64,000 nt of DNA, taken from contig NZ_JAQITA010000002.1 in assembly GCF_028618575.1 (NCBI RefSeq), forward strand, positions 123,060-187,059, read 5' to 3'. Source of the stretch: Bartonella sp. ML70XJBT.G (lineage in GTDB: Bacteria; Pseudomonadota; Alphaproteobacteria; Rhizobiales; Rhizobiaceae). Each line of letters begins with the position of its first letter. Positions within the stretch are counted from its first letter, which is position 1. The notes under the pieces are model-generated. The model was not told the origin of the DNA and made no database searches. It was given only the letters and a program-made list of their open reading frames with translations. A program made the translations under genes and the position numbers. Positions 30,073-38,967 of the stretch are shown here, piece after piece.

Positions 30073-30547
30073 ATAACTTCTCAAAAGATGAGAATTGTGC
30101 GGTTCTATAACGCTCCTAAGGGAGGATGTCTAGATAATTTTGTTGTTTTTTATAGGAAATTGATCAAACCTGTCGCTAAATTGGTTGTACAGTTAAAAAT
30201 ATCATACTATACCTCTTGATCTTAGATAAAAATAGACCCATTATAAAAGGCTCTAGGATAAATGTTCTGATTGTTATACAGGACTGTAGTTGGAGGATCG
30301 TCGAGCGTAATGCCCGAGAAAAATTCAGAGGAGCCTTCTTGTGGTTGTAAGCAGTGTAGGCCAGCGTTCTCTTTTATAAACTTTATCAATAACTATCTAT
30401 GTTTAAAGAATATTTTGCCGTTGTTTGCTTTGAGCGCAATTTCTTTGTGTTCAATGCTTTTGATCAATTGTGCGAATGAAGGCTTATGAATTTGTTTTAT
30501 CAATCGCGCGCTTTTAAGCTTTCAAAGATGTTTTTAAAGGGTGAACT
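30073..30547. other. Gap upstream of the TerC/CBS gene
   Basis: Carries a possible 59-codon frame from ATG 30310 to 30489 with GGAGGA at 30292-30297, a CGCKQC cysteine cluster and one hydrophobic segment (ILPLFALSAISLCSMLLI). This could be a small membrane protein, but I recognise no family. Otherwise it is presumed promoter sequence for the downstream gene. Confidence 0.35.
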
Positions 30548-32101
30548 ATGATGGAATGGATCACTGATCCCCATGCGTGGTTTGGTTTGGTCACGTTGGT
30601 TTTTCTCGAAATTGTTTTAGGAATAGATAATCTTGTTTTTATTGCAATTTTAGCTGAAAAACTGCCTCTCCATTTGCGGGATCGTGCGCGCTTGATAGGT
30701 CTCACTTTAGCATTGGTTATGCGGATTTTTCTTCTTACGGTTATTGGATGGGTGATGAATCTTGAGACAATAATTCTTTCTCTCTCATCTTTTGTCTTTA
30801 GTTGGCATAGCCTTATTTTAATTAGTGGTGGAGCTTTTTTGCTGGCAAAGGGAACGCTAGAATTACATGAAAGGTTAGAAGGCGTACCGCATGAAAGAAA
30901 AACAGGGGTTGCTTATGCGGTTTTTTGGCAGGTCATTGTGCAAATCGTGGTGTTGGATGCCGTTTTTTCCTTAGATAGCATTATTACTGCGACAGGTATG
31001 ATTGCAAAAGAACAAGCAACTGTTATGTATATAGCAGTTATTGTTGCTATGGGAGTGATGATGTGTGGATCTGGCGCTCTTATGCGTTTTATTAATCGCC
31101 ATTCCACTATTGTAATTCTTTGTCTTGGCTTTTTGATGATGATTGGTTTTACTCTCATCGTTGAAGGATTTGGCTTTCATATTCCAAAAGGGTATTTGTA
31201 CGCTGCTATTGGTTTTTCTGTTCTTATTGAAGCTTTTAACCAAATTGGACGTCGTAATCGTGAAAAGATGATTACAACAAATGATCTACGTGGGCGAACT
31301 GCAGATGCTGTGTTGAAGCTCTTAGGAGGGGGAAATAAAGACGATCATCTTGGTGAGACTGTGGATGTCATTGCTGAACAGGCGGCAGCTTCTGAATTGT
31401 TTCGACCTGAAGAAAAAGAGATGATTCGTGGTGTTCTTGATTTGGCCGATCGTCCTGTTCGTTCTATTATGTCACCACGCAATGAGATTGAGTGGTTGGA
31501 TTTAAATGGTGATGAGAATGAAATGCGTGAAGAATTACAACAGGTTAAACATAGTCGTTTAATTCTTGCTCGTGAAAAAGTAGATGAATTTGTTGGCGTT
31601 GCTTTGACAAAAGATCTGCTATTGAATTTAGCTGAGGGTAAAAAAATCAATTGGAAAAAAGCTATGCGAGAACCTCTCGTTGTTCATGAAAATACTAGCG
31701 TTTTACGATTGATGGAGCAATTGCGTCATTCGTCGATTCAGCTCGCAATTATTGTCGATGAGCATGGATCTTTTGAAGGGATTGCAACACCAACGGATAT
31801 TCTTGAAGCCATTGCCGGTGATTTTCCTGATGATGATGAAGAACCTATGATTGCAGAAAAACTTGAAAATGGAAGCCTTCTTGTTGAGGGATATGCCGAT
31901 ATCCGCCGTTTGAGCGGTTATCTTGGGCGTAATCTTGTTGATGAGGCAGATCGTTATACGACTCTGGCTGGGTTTATGCTTTGGCAATTTGGTCATTTGC
32001 CAAATGAGGGGGAGAGCTTTGAAGCTGATGGTTTGCGCTTTAAAGTTATCGAAATGGATCGTCGCAATGTATCTAAAATCCTTATTTCTCCGCTTGTATA
32101 G
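30548..32101 (+). CDS. TerC-domain membrane protein with CBS pair and CorC/HlyC C-terminal domain
   Basis: A 517-residue protein of the YoaE/YegH type. Residues 1-230 form a TerC integral-membrane domain with about seven spans. Its charged metal-site motif LVFLEIVLGIDNLVFIAILA lies near residue 20, and a second Asp-containing motif VLDAVFSLDSIITATGM near 138. Next comes a CBS pair (PVRSIMSPRNEIEWLDL; DEHGSFEGIATPTDILEAI) and a transporter-associated CorC_HlyC domain (GYADIRRLSGYLG) to the end. TerC proteins are linked to metal ion (often Mn) export or metallation of exported enzymes; the role here is inferred. AAAGGG sits 6-7 bases before the start. It stands alone. Confidence 0.9.
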   Translation: MMEWITDPHAWFGLVTLVFLEIVLGIDNLVFIAILAEKLPLHLRDRARLIGLTLALVMRIFLLTVIGWVMNLETIILSLSSFVFSWHSLILISGGAFLLAKGTLELHERLEGVPHERKTGVAYAVFWQVIVQIVVLDAVFSLDSIITATGMIAKEQATVMYIAVIVAMGVMMCGSGALMRFINRHSTIVILCLGFLMMIGFTLIVEGFGFHIPKGYLYAAIGFSVLIEAFNQIGRRNREKMITTNDLRGRTADAVLKLLGGGNKDDHLGETVDVIAEQAAASELFRPEEKEMIRGVLDLADRPVRSIMSPRNEIEWLDLNGDENEMREELQQVKHSRLILAREKVDEFVGVALTKDLLLNLAEGKKINWKKAMREPLVVHENTSVLRLMEQLRHSSIQLAIIVDEHGSFEGIATPTDILEAIAGDFPDDDEEPMIAEKLENGSLLVEGYADIRRLSGYLGRNLVDEADRYTTLAGFMLWQFGHLPNEGESFEADGLRFKVIEMDRRNVSKILISPLV

Positions 32102-32473
32102 TCAAAAAAGACCGTCTGTTTGAAGAAATAAGCTTTCTTGCCAAAGGGGAGGCGGTGATAATCGGCTAAAGCGTAAAAAAGGATCTAGAATTATTGTAAA
32201 ATGACCATTCATCTCAAAAGTGATCATTACATATACATATGCGTTATTTCTCCATTTGTAACTTTTAAAAATTTTATGAAATCGTTATTTGGATTTTTGT
32301 ATGATCCTTTATAGAAATTCCTGTCACCAAAAATGTTATAATATTATAGAGCCTGTTACATAAAAAAATAACGGTGGTAATTTGACATTAAAAGTCGATA
32401 GAGACTTATGGAAATGATCATTTTTCTCTAAAGAAATCATTTGATGGTTTGATAAATGCTTTTATGAGAGAAA
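32102..32473. other. Gap after the TerC/CBS gene
   Basis: No gene or hairpin I can support. It may include eroded sequence of the integrase whose 5' part is still readable just to the right, but no integrase catalytic motif can be read. Confidence 0.35.
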
Positions 32474-32770
32474 TTAAAATATGATAAATTTTGTATCATG
32501 AAATTGATACGGGAAAAGAGGCGCTTTAGGGGGTAATAGAAAAAGATAAATGGAAGTGGGGTTGTTTTCATATGAGGACAATTTGCTGTGATTATCTTTT
32601 AAAAAGACATTTCTCAAGGCTCTCAAGTTTATTTCACTACGTCTCCCATAGATGCTATAATGATAAAGCCATTGTGCTCTATTATCTTTACGCTTATGGA
32701 GAAGAAAGCAGGCACCATCATACTGTTTATTAACCCCAATGTTGTTACAGTCTTTGATATTTGAGAGCAT
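32474..32770 (-). pseudogene. Remnant of a tyrosine-integrase N-terminal (arm-binding) domain
   Basis: A 98-codon frame whose first 65 residues match the pattern of the DUF4102/arm-DNA-binding domain of P4-type integrases. Readable parts are NIKDCNNIGVNKQYDGACFL, then LHKRKDNRAQWLYHYSIYGR and RSEINLRALRNVFLKD, equivalent to the usual DGxGL-L-V---G-K-W-xRY-hxGRRR-xxLG-hP-hSL-xA. The rest drifts into non-homologous sequence and the frame ends without the core-binding or catalytic (R-H-R-Y) domains. Intact family proteins are about 400 residues. It marks an old prophage or island insertion. The assignment rests on pattern recognition and needs a profile search. Confidence 0.65.
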
Positions 32771-32998
32771 TCAATAAAGTTTTTTAACCTTTTCTCTATT
32801 TGTTTTTTCTACACATGCTCATCTTACTTGTGATGTGTCAACACATCATTTTGATTGATTTAATTACAAAGGTTTGAAATGAGAGAATTGCACAATATGA
32901 GAGATACTCATTAAAGTTGTAAGAAATAAATTGTTATTATCAATCAATATATTGCAATTTTATGTTTATGGGCAAAAAGAGCAGCATTGATTTTTTAC
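32771..32998. other. Gap between integrase remnant and YbhN-like gene
   Basis: AT-rich, no supported feature. Confidence 0.3.
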
Positions 32999-33952
32999 TT
33001 ACTCAGGCGGTATTTTAGGAGAACGTTTGCAGTATTGTTGGGCTTCAAAAATTGCTACAACAAATAATGAAATGATGAGTGGTATAATTAAATAAAGCAT
33101 TCGAAAGACAATAAGTGCCGCAACAACATCGGTTGGATTTACACTGGGCATACCTGTTATGAATAAAGCTTCCAAAACACCAATGCCTCCAGCTGGAGCA
33201 TTGGAGAGAAGGGTTATGGTAAAAGATGCTAGGAAAACGCCAAGTACAGAAATAAAATGGATATCCGCGTTGTAGGGAAGAACGGCATAGATAATTCCTG
33301 CTGCTCCTAAAAGCTCTAAGGGACTAATCAGAAGCTGTTGAATGACAATTTTCAATCGTGGGTAGGAAAGTTGAACTTTTTTGCTCAAGCGTAAAGGTTT
33401 TAATTGAAGCCAACTGCCAAAAGTATAAAGCGCTATACAACCGAGCAGAATTGCACCAACTGTTATTCCAAGCCATTCAGGAAGCCCGTCATGAATGAGT
33501 GTAATAATTTCGGGTTGTAAAATCAAAACAATCCCAAAAAGTAAAATCGTGCCGATCACAAAGGTAAAAGAGCAAAATCCTACGAGTATAGCGATTTCTG
33601 TTCCGTTTAATCCTTTCATTTTATAGGCGCGATAGCGCACGACGGCACCAGAAAAAACTGAAGCACCAATATTATGTGACAGAGCATAGGTGGTAAAAGA
33701 ACATATAGCAATAAAAAACCAAGAAATTTTATGACCAAGATGTTGCAAGGCAATGCGATCATATCCAGCAAGAGCAGCATAAGCTAAGAGAGAGCATGCA
33801 CAGGCTAAAAACCAGTGTTGTGCATCTAAATTGCTTAAACGTTCTAATACATCACTAAAAGAAATGGCAGAGAGCTTTATATAAAGAATGCGGATAGATA
33901 CCAACATTGCTAAAATACCAATAAATGGCCATATCAATTGCTTTATTTTCAC
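32999..33952 (-). CDS. YbhN/UPF0104-type integral membrane protein (LPG synthase TM family)
   Basis: A 317-residue membrane protein with about eight hydrophobic segments. It resembles the flippase-like membrane domain of lysylphosphatidylglycerol synthases (YbhN, AglD, UPF0104). Characteristic pieces are YALSHNIGASVFSGAVVRYR near residue 90, the FTITLLSNAPAGGIGVLEAL motif near 250 and a C-terminal FRMLYLIIPLIISLFVV. It has no aminoacyl-transferase domain. It starts at a GTG 6 bases after the antiporter stop, so is translationally linked to it. Role in lipid or polyprenyl-lipid handling is inferred from the family only. Confidence 0.82.
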   Translation of the reverse strand: MKIKQLIWPFIGILAMLVSIRILYIKLSAISFSDVLERLSNLDAQHWFLACACSLLAYAALAGYDRIALQHLGHKISWFFIAICSFTTYALSHNIGASVFSGAVVRYRAYKMKGLNGTEIAILVGFCSFTFVIGTILLFGIVLILQPEIITLIHDGLPEWLGITVGAILLGCIALYTFGSWLQLKPLRLSKKVQLSYPRLKIVIQQLLISPLELLGAAGIIYAVLPYNADIHFISVLGVFLASFTITLLSNAPAGGIGVLEALFITGMPSVNPTDVVAALIVFRMLYLIIPLIISLFVVAIFEAQQYCKRSPKIPPE

Positions 33953-33958
33953 GCTTCT

Positions 33959-35722
33959 TTACCTATTTGTGTTTTCTATGAAATTTGACTTATGATTGTG
34001 CATATTCTTGACAGATCTCTGTCCCGTTATATATTCGATTACACCATTGGCAATTACCTCATCGTCAGTTACTACGATATCTGCACCTAAATCAATGAGA
34101 TAAGTTGTTTCTACATCGGAGAGTGCATGCGTGATTATTTGAATATCCTTTTTCATATCACGTATATTCACTATGCATTCTCCCACTTCAATAGGACTTC
34201 GCATTGTAATAACAACTTTGTATGCGTCGTTTATATTTGCTGCGTTCATTATTTCTCGTTGAATGATGTTGCCACAAATGACCTCGAAGCCGTCTGCAAT
34301 TGCTTGATCAGCTAGGCGTTTTGATTCTTCTACTATCACTACAGGTTCACCTTTGTCTATTAAAGATAATGCAACGCATTGACCAATACGACCATAACCA
34401 ATAATCACGATATGGTTGGTTTTTAAGGATGTTGGTAATAATTCTTGGTCTGGATCTTGCGGATCGATATCAATAATTGTTTGTGTATCTTGTAGATTGG
34501 TAGAAGAATTTTCTAAACGTTTTTTCATTTTGTTACAAGCAATGAAAACAAGAGGATTGAGCAAAATAGAAAGAATCGCCCCTCCAAGAATTAAATCATG
34601 GGCATCGTTGTTTAAAAGTCCTAAACTCAAACTTAAACCTGCAAGAATAAAAGAAAATTCTCCAATTTGGGCAAGGCTTGCAGAGATGGTCAAAGCTGTT
34701 GCATTAGAATAGCGAAAAGCTTTAACAATGAAGAAAGCAACAGCAGATTTACCTACTATAATAATAAACAATGTTGCGAGGAGAGGGAAAAAATGAGTCA
34801 AGAGTTTCCCTGGATCAAATAACATTCCCACAGAAACAAAAAAGAGAACAGAAAATGCATCTCGCAATGGTAAGGATTCTTCTGCTGCACGATGGCTTAA
34901 TTCTGATTCACTCATAACCATACCGGCAAAAAAGGCACCAAGAGAGAGAGAAACACCAAATAAATGGGCGGCTGCGAAAGCCACTCCTAATGCAATAGCA
35001 AAGACACTAAGCCGAAATAATTCACGTGATCCTGATTGTGCGCTCATTTTTAGTAACCACGGGATAACACGTCGCCCAATTATAAGCATGAGGGCAATAA
35101 AGAGAATAACTTTCAGAATAGTAAGACCAAAAATTCCCCAAATACTTAAATCTAACCATTGAACAAGGGGATCAAAGGCTTGCTTTTTTGTATTGCTAAG
35201 AACATTCGCTAATGATGGTATGAGAACAAGTATAAGGACCATCGCCAAATCTTCAATAATTAACCATCCAACAGCAATACGTCCTTTTTCTGTTTCTATG
35301 AGATGGCGTTCTTGCAAGGCACGCAGCATAATAACAGTACTTGCTATTGATAAAGCTAAACCAAATACTAAACTGCTGCTCAATCCCCATCCCATGATCA
35401 TACCAAGGCACAATCCTAGAAGAGTAGAAAATGCCATTTGTGCAATAGCAGCAGGGATAGCAATAGCTCTTACGGATAAAAGGTCTTTTAATGAAAAATG
35501 GAGTCCAACACCAAACATGAGCAAAATGACACCAATTTCAGCCAGTTGATTGATAATAACGGAATCTATTCTAAACCCACCTGTATTGGGGCCTACAATA
35601 ACGCCGGCTAACAAGTATCCTACCAGTGGCGAGATACGCAAACGACTAGCAATCATTCCTAGCAGAAATGCTAAACATAAGCCTGCAACAATCGTTGTAA
35701 TTAATGGTGTATCATGGAGCAT
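33959..35722 (-). CDS. CPA2 cation:proton antiporter with TrkA-N domain (YbaL/KefB type)
   Basis: A 587-residue inner-membrane protein. Residues 1-390 form the Na+/H+ exchanger-type membrane domain (SPLVGYLLAGVIVGPNTGG; ALSIASTVIMLRALQERH; GAFFAGMVMSESELSHRAAE). Residues 420-560 form a RCK/TrkA-N nucleotide-binding domain beginning HIVIIGYGRIGQCVALSLI (GxGxxG), with the conserved Glu at the end of beta 2 in VVIVEESKRL. Such proteins exchange K+ or Na+ for protons, often gated by nucleotides or glutathione. It is closest to YbaL in architecture, including a short linker. It precedes the YbhN-like gene with a 6-base gap. Confidence 0.9.
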   Translation of the reverse strand: MLHDTPLITTIVAGLCLAFLLGMIASRLRISPLVGYLLAGVIVGPNTGGFRIDSVIINQLAEIGVILLMFGVGLHFSLKDLLSVRAIAIPAAIAQMAFSTLLGLCLGMIMGWGLSSSLVFGLALSIASTVIMLRALQERHLIETEKGRIAVGWLIIEDLAMVLILVLIPSLANVLSNTKKQAFDPLVQWLDLSIWGIFGLTILKVILFIALMLIIGRRVIPWLLKMSAQSGSRELFRLSVFAIALGVAFAAAHLFGVSLSLGAFFAGMVMSESELSHRAAEESLPLRDAFSVLFFVSVGMLFDPGKLLTHFFPLLATLFIIIVGKSAVAFFIVKAFRYSNATALTISASLAQIGEFSFILAGLSLSLGLLNNDAHDLILGGAILSILLNPLVFIACNKMKKRLENSSTNLQDTQTIIDIDPQDPDQELLPTSLKTNHIVIIGYGRIGQCVALSLIDKGEPVVIVEESKRLADQAIADGFEVICGNIIQREIMNAANINDAYKVVITMRSPIEVGECIVNIRDMKKDIQIITHALSDVETTYLIDLGADIVVTDDEVIANGVIEYITGQRSVKNMHNHKSNFIENTNR

Positions 35723-35822
35723 GGATTATTTACGACTTTTTATCAAAAAATGAATGAATTGAAACAATGGTACTTTTTAATTAAGAGGAAGAGAGAATAT
35801 CATAAGAAACAGCATGGTACTT

Positions 35823-38336
35823 TCATTTTAGGTTAGTGTTTGTACGATTATTGCGTCCACGCCACCAATTTCCTAGCAGGAGTAAGATAGGGGCGGCAAT
35901 AAAGATAGAAGATGAGGTTGCAATGATAATTCCAAAAACCATGGGAAGAGCAAAATTATGAACAGCGCTTCCACCCCATATCGCCATAGGTAACATAGCG
36001 AAAACAGTGGTCGCTGAGGTAAAGAGACAACGTATAAGAACCTGGTTAATTGAGAGATCAATGAGTTCACGCAACGGCATGTTTTTATAAAGGCGCATAT
36101 TTTCACGCATGCGATCATACACTACAACTTTATCATTTATGGAATAACCAACAATTGTTAAAAGAGCAGCGATGGCTGTTAAATTGAAGTCAAATTGAAA
36201 TAAAGCGAAAAAACCAATCATTTTGGTGGTATCTAAAATGAGCGTTACAATTGCACCAACTGCAAAGAACCATTCAAAGCGCAACCATATGTAGAGGGTC
36301 ATGGCAATTGCTGCGAGAATAACAGCAGTAAAGCCAGCTGTAGCAAGTTCACCTGAAATTTTAGGACCAACAACCTCTATTTGATCAAATGTGGCATCTG
36401 GATAGATGGTTTGTACTGCTGTTTTAACTTTATCAATGGCAGCAGTTTGTTGTGTTTCGCCACCACTTTGTTTTTGCATACGAATAAGCACACTGTTCGC
36501 ATTATCAATATTTTGCAAGGTAATTTCACCAACATTAAGGGTGGAAAGTTTTGAGCGCAAGGTGGCTAGGTTCGCTGGTGCTTTGGTGGTAATGCTTATT
36601 TGACTGCCACCAATGAAATCAATTCCGAAATTTAAGCCCGGCTTAAAAAACAGAAAAACTGAAGCAAGTGATAAAATAATTGAAACGCCAATACCAATGA
36701 AGCGTGCTTTCATGAAGCGGAAATTTGTATTTTGTGGAATGATGTTGAAAATAGAGCGAAGATGTAACGTCTTAATTTTCCATTTACGAATAACCCAAAT
36801 CATCATGATGCGCACAATGGTGATATTCGTGAACATGGAGATGATGATGCCAAGTAGCATTGTGACAGCAAAACCACGAACGGGGCCAGTGCCAAACCAA
36901 AACAGCAAAATAGTTGCAATAATTGCCGTAACATTGGCATCAACAATGGTCGCGAAAGCATGTTTGAATCCACGATCTAAGGCAGCAAAGGCACTGACAC
37001 CTTTTCGGCTTTCCTCACGGATACGCTCGTTGATCAGGATGTTAGCATCAACGGCAATACCGATACCTAAAATTATACCAGCAATACCCGGTAATGTGAG
37101 TGTTGCACCGAGAAGACTTAGCGCAGCAAAGGTTAGAATAGTGTGGAGTGCGAGTGCTATATTCGTAATGAGCCCCCAAACTCTGTAGAGGAGAAGAATA
37201 AAAACGGTCACAAGAATAAAGCCAATTATGCCGGTGTAAAGCCCCATTTGTATGGCATCAGCACCAAGATTTGGACCTACCGTTCTCTCTTCAATTATGG
37301 TGAGCGGGGCTGGCAGGGAACCAGCACGTAGAAGAGCAGCTAGAGTAGAGGCTTCTTTAGGATCAAAGTTTCCTGTAATTTGGCCTTGTCCGTTGGGAAT
37401 GACACTATTGATGGTAGGAGCAGTTAAAACTTTGTTATCTAGAACGATGGCAAAAGGACGGTTAATATTTTGTCGTGTGATGTCGGCAAATATTTTTGCT
37501 CCAGCGGAATTCATGGTAAAGGAAATAATAGAACGTCCTGGTATTTGTGGGTCGAAACCTGCACGGGCATCTTTAAGAACATTTCCATCTAAGGCGATTT
37601 GATCATAAATGGCATAGCGCTGGGTCTCATCGTTATAGCCAGGAAGGATCGAAACACCTAGAGGTGGGTTATTTATATCCACCTGAGAGGGAACAAGATG
37701 AAAACTCATCTTAGCAGTTGTACCTAAAAGATCACGTAATTGCTTTGGGTCTTGTAAACCAGGTAATTGGACCATAATACGATCCGTCCCCACTTTTTGG
37801 ATGGCGGGTTCTGTAACACCAACTTGATCTATGCGGCGACGGATGATTTCTAAACTTTGTTCAATCGCATTGTTGATACGATCTTTTATACCAGCTTCAG
37901 TTAATCTGATACGGATAGTTTCATTTTGCGCACTTATACTTATGTCATTGGCTGTTGCGCCGAAGCTACTGTGTATGGGAGTGATCAATGTCTGCAAAGC
38001 AGAAAGTGCTTTGTCAGTTTTTAATGGATCAGCAAGAAGGGCAACGATACTATCTTCAATGATACGAATACTTGATGTACGGATTTGTTTTTCACGCAGA
38101 GTATTGCGTACATTGCTCAAAACTATGCGCAATTGATCACGCTTTAGCGTTTTACTGTCAACCTCGAGGAGGAGGGAAGAACCTCCTTGAAGGTCGAGGC
38201 CGAGTGTTACACGGGTGTCAGTTAAGAATTGTGAGTTTTTAACCTGCTCTTGCGAAAATAAATTGGGCAAGGCAACATAAATGCTGCTTAAAAGAATCAA
38301 ACAATAAAAAGTAGTCAACCAACTAGGTGTACGCAT
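35823..38336 (-). CDS. secDF: SecD-SecF fusion, protein export membrane protein
   Basis: An 837-residue fusion of the two Sec translocon auxiliary subunits, which use the proton motive force to complete protein export. The SecD part (about residues 1-510) has RVTLGLDLQGGSSLLLEV, the periplasmic P1 region with IIRRRIDQVGVTEPAIQKVG, LPGIAGIILGIGIAVDANIL and the NERIREE motif. The SecF part (about 540-837) has PGLNFGIDFIGGSQISITTK, a GYSINDKVVVYDRMREN segment and a conserved C-terminal membrane bundle. Fused SecDF is seen in a number of bacteria; separate genes are commoner in Proteobacteria. No yajC is recognisable upstream within the window. Confidence 0.95.
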   Translation of the reverse strand: MRTPSWLTTFYCLILLSSIYVALPNLFSQEQVKNSQFLTDTRVTLGLDLQGGSSLLLEVDSKTLKRDQLRIVLSNVRNTLREKQIRTSSIRIIEDSIVALLADPLKTDKALSALQTLITPIHSSFGATANDISISAQNETIRIRLTEAGIKDRINNAIEQSLEIIRRRIDQVGVTEPAIQKVGTDRIMVQLPGLQDPKQLRDLLGTTAKMSFHLVPSQVDINNPPLGVSILPGYNDETQRYAIYDQIALDGNVLKDARAGFDPQIPGRSIISFTMNSAGAKIFADITRQNINRPFAIVLDNKVLTAPTINSVIPNGQGQITGNFDPKEASTLAALLRAGSLPAPLTIIEERTVGPNLGADAIQMGLYTGIIGFILVTVFILLLYRVWGLITNIALALHTILTFAALSLLGATLTLPGIAGIILGIGIAVDANILINERIREESRKGVSAFAALDRGFKHAFATIVDANVTAIIATILLFWFGTGPVRGFAVTMLLGIIISMFTNITIVRIMMIWVIRKWKIKTLHLRSIFNIIPQNTNFRFMKARFIGIGVSIILSLASVFLFFKPGLNFGIDFIGGSQISITTKAPANLATLRSKLSTLNVGEITLQNIDNANSVLIRMQKQSGGETQQTAAIDKVKTAVQTIYPDATFDQIEVVGPKISGELATAGFTAVILAAIAMTLYIWLRFEWFFAVGAIVTLILDTTKMIGFFALFQFDFNLTAIAALLTIVGYSINDKVVVYDRMRENMRLYKNMPLRELIDLSINQVLIRCLFTSATTVFAMLPMAIWGGSAVHNFALPMVFGIIIATSSSIFIAAPILLLLGNWWRGRNNRTNTNLK

Positions 38337-38413
38337 GATATATTCCGCTAATAGGCAATCTAATAGTTATTAAAATGAAAGGCAAAAACGATATAAGAAG
38401 ATCGTTTTATAAT

Positions 38414-38779
38414 TCAAGTAAGAGGAGGAGCACGCTTATTTGTAAAATATTGCGTTTGAAGATGCTCAAATCGTGTGCAAATCATTATGCTCGTTATTAA
38501 AAAGGGATTCAATGTTAGGATATCTTGAACAATATTGATAGGCAAAATAGAATTCGTATGGAGTGTTACAAGCTTTTTATTTTTGCTAACATTCAAATGA
38601 TACTTATTTTGTAGATCAAGAGTATTCATTTTCACTATATTATTTGCTTGTGGTTGTTTGATTAAATAAGTTAGCGTTTCTACATTGCTCGCCAATAATA
38701 CGCCAAAGCTGGATAGAAGAAGCCAAGTCGTAAAAGGGAGAAAATTTTCTTTTTTGCAAGAGAGGTGCAAAAAAAGCAT
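38414..38779 (-). CDS. Unrecognised small membrane-anchored protein upstream of secDF
   Basis: A 121-codon frame on the same strand as secDF, ending 77 bases before its start. One hydrophobic segment near residues 14-31 (LPFTTWLLLSSFGVLLAS) is followed by a polar domain with no motif I know (YHLNVSKNKKLVTLHTNSI). It occupies the place where yajC is often found but is not YajC-like: YajC has an early membrane span and a conserved basic soluble part. It could be a lineage-specific gene or a chance frame; conservation across related genomes would decide. Confidence 0.4.
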   Translation of the reverse strand: MLFLHLSCKKENFLPFTTWLLLSSFGVLLASNVETLTYLIKQPQANNIVKMNTLDLQNKYHLNVSKNKKLVTLHTNSILPINIVQDILTLNPFLITSIMICTRFEHLQTQYFTNKRAPPLT

Positions 38780-38967
38780 TCTAGAGAGCCTCCTCTTTAT
38801 CTTATAAGTTTCACAAGCTTACATTATCCTTTCTCTTATTATCAGTATTATGGGATGAGGAAAAGCTTTTATAAGCTTATTCTATAAATTCTATAAAAGT
38901 TGAAAATATTTGTTTTATGCCATATTTTGGGAAGGGGTAGTTTCCTCTTCATATATTTAAGGCAAAT

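Noticed and set aside
36613..37188. 191-codon plus-strand frame opposite secDF
   Set aside because: Antisense shadow of a complete SecDF; no motif, no ribosome site.
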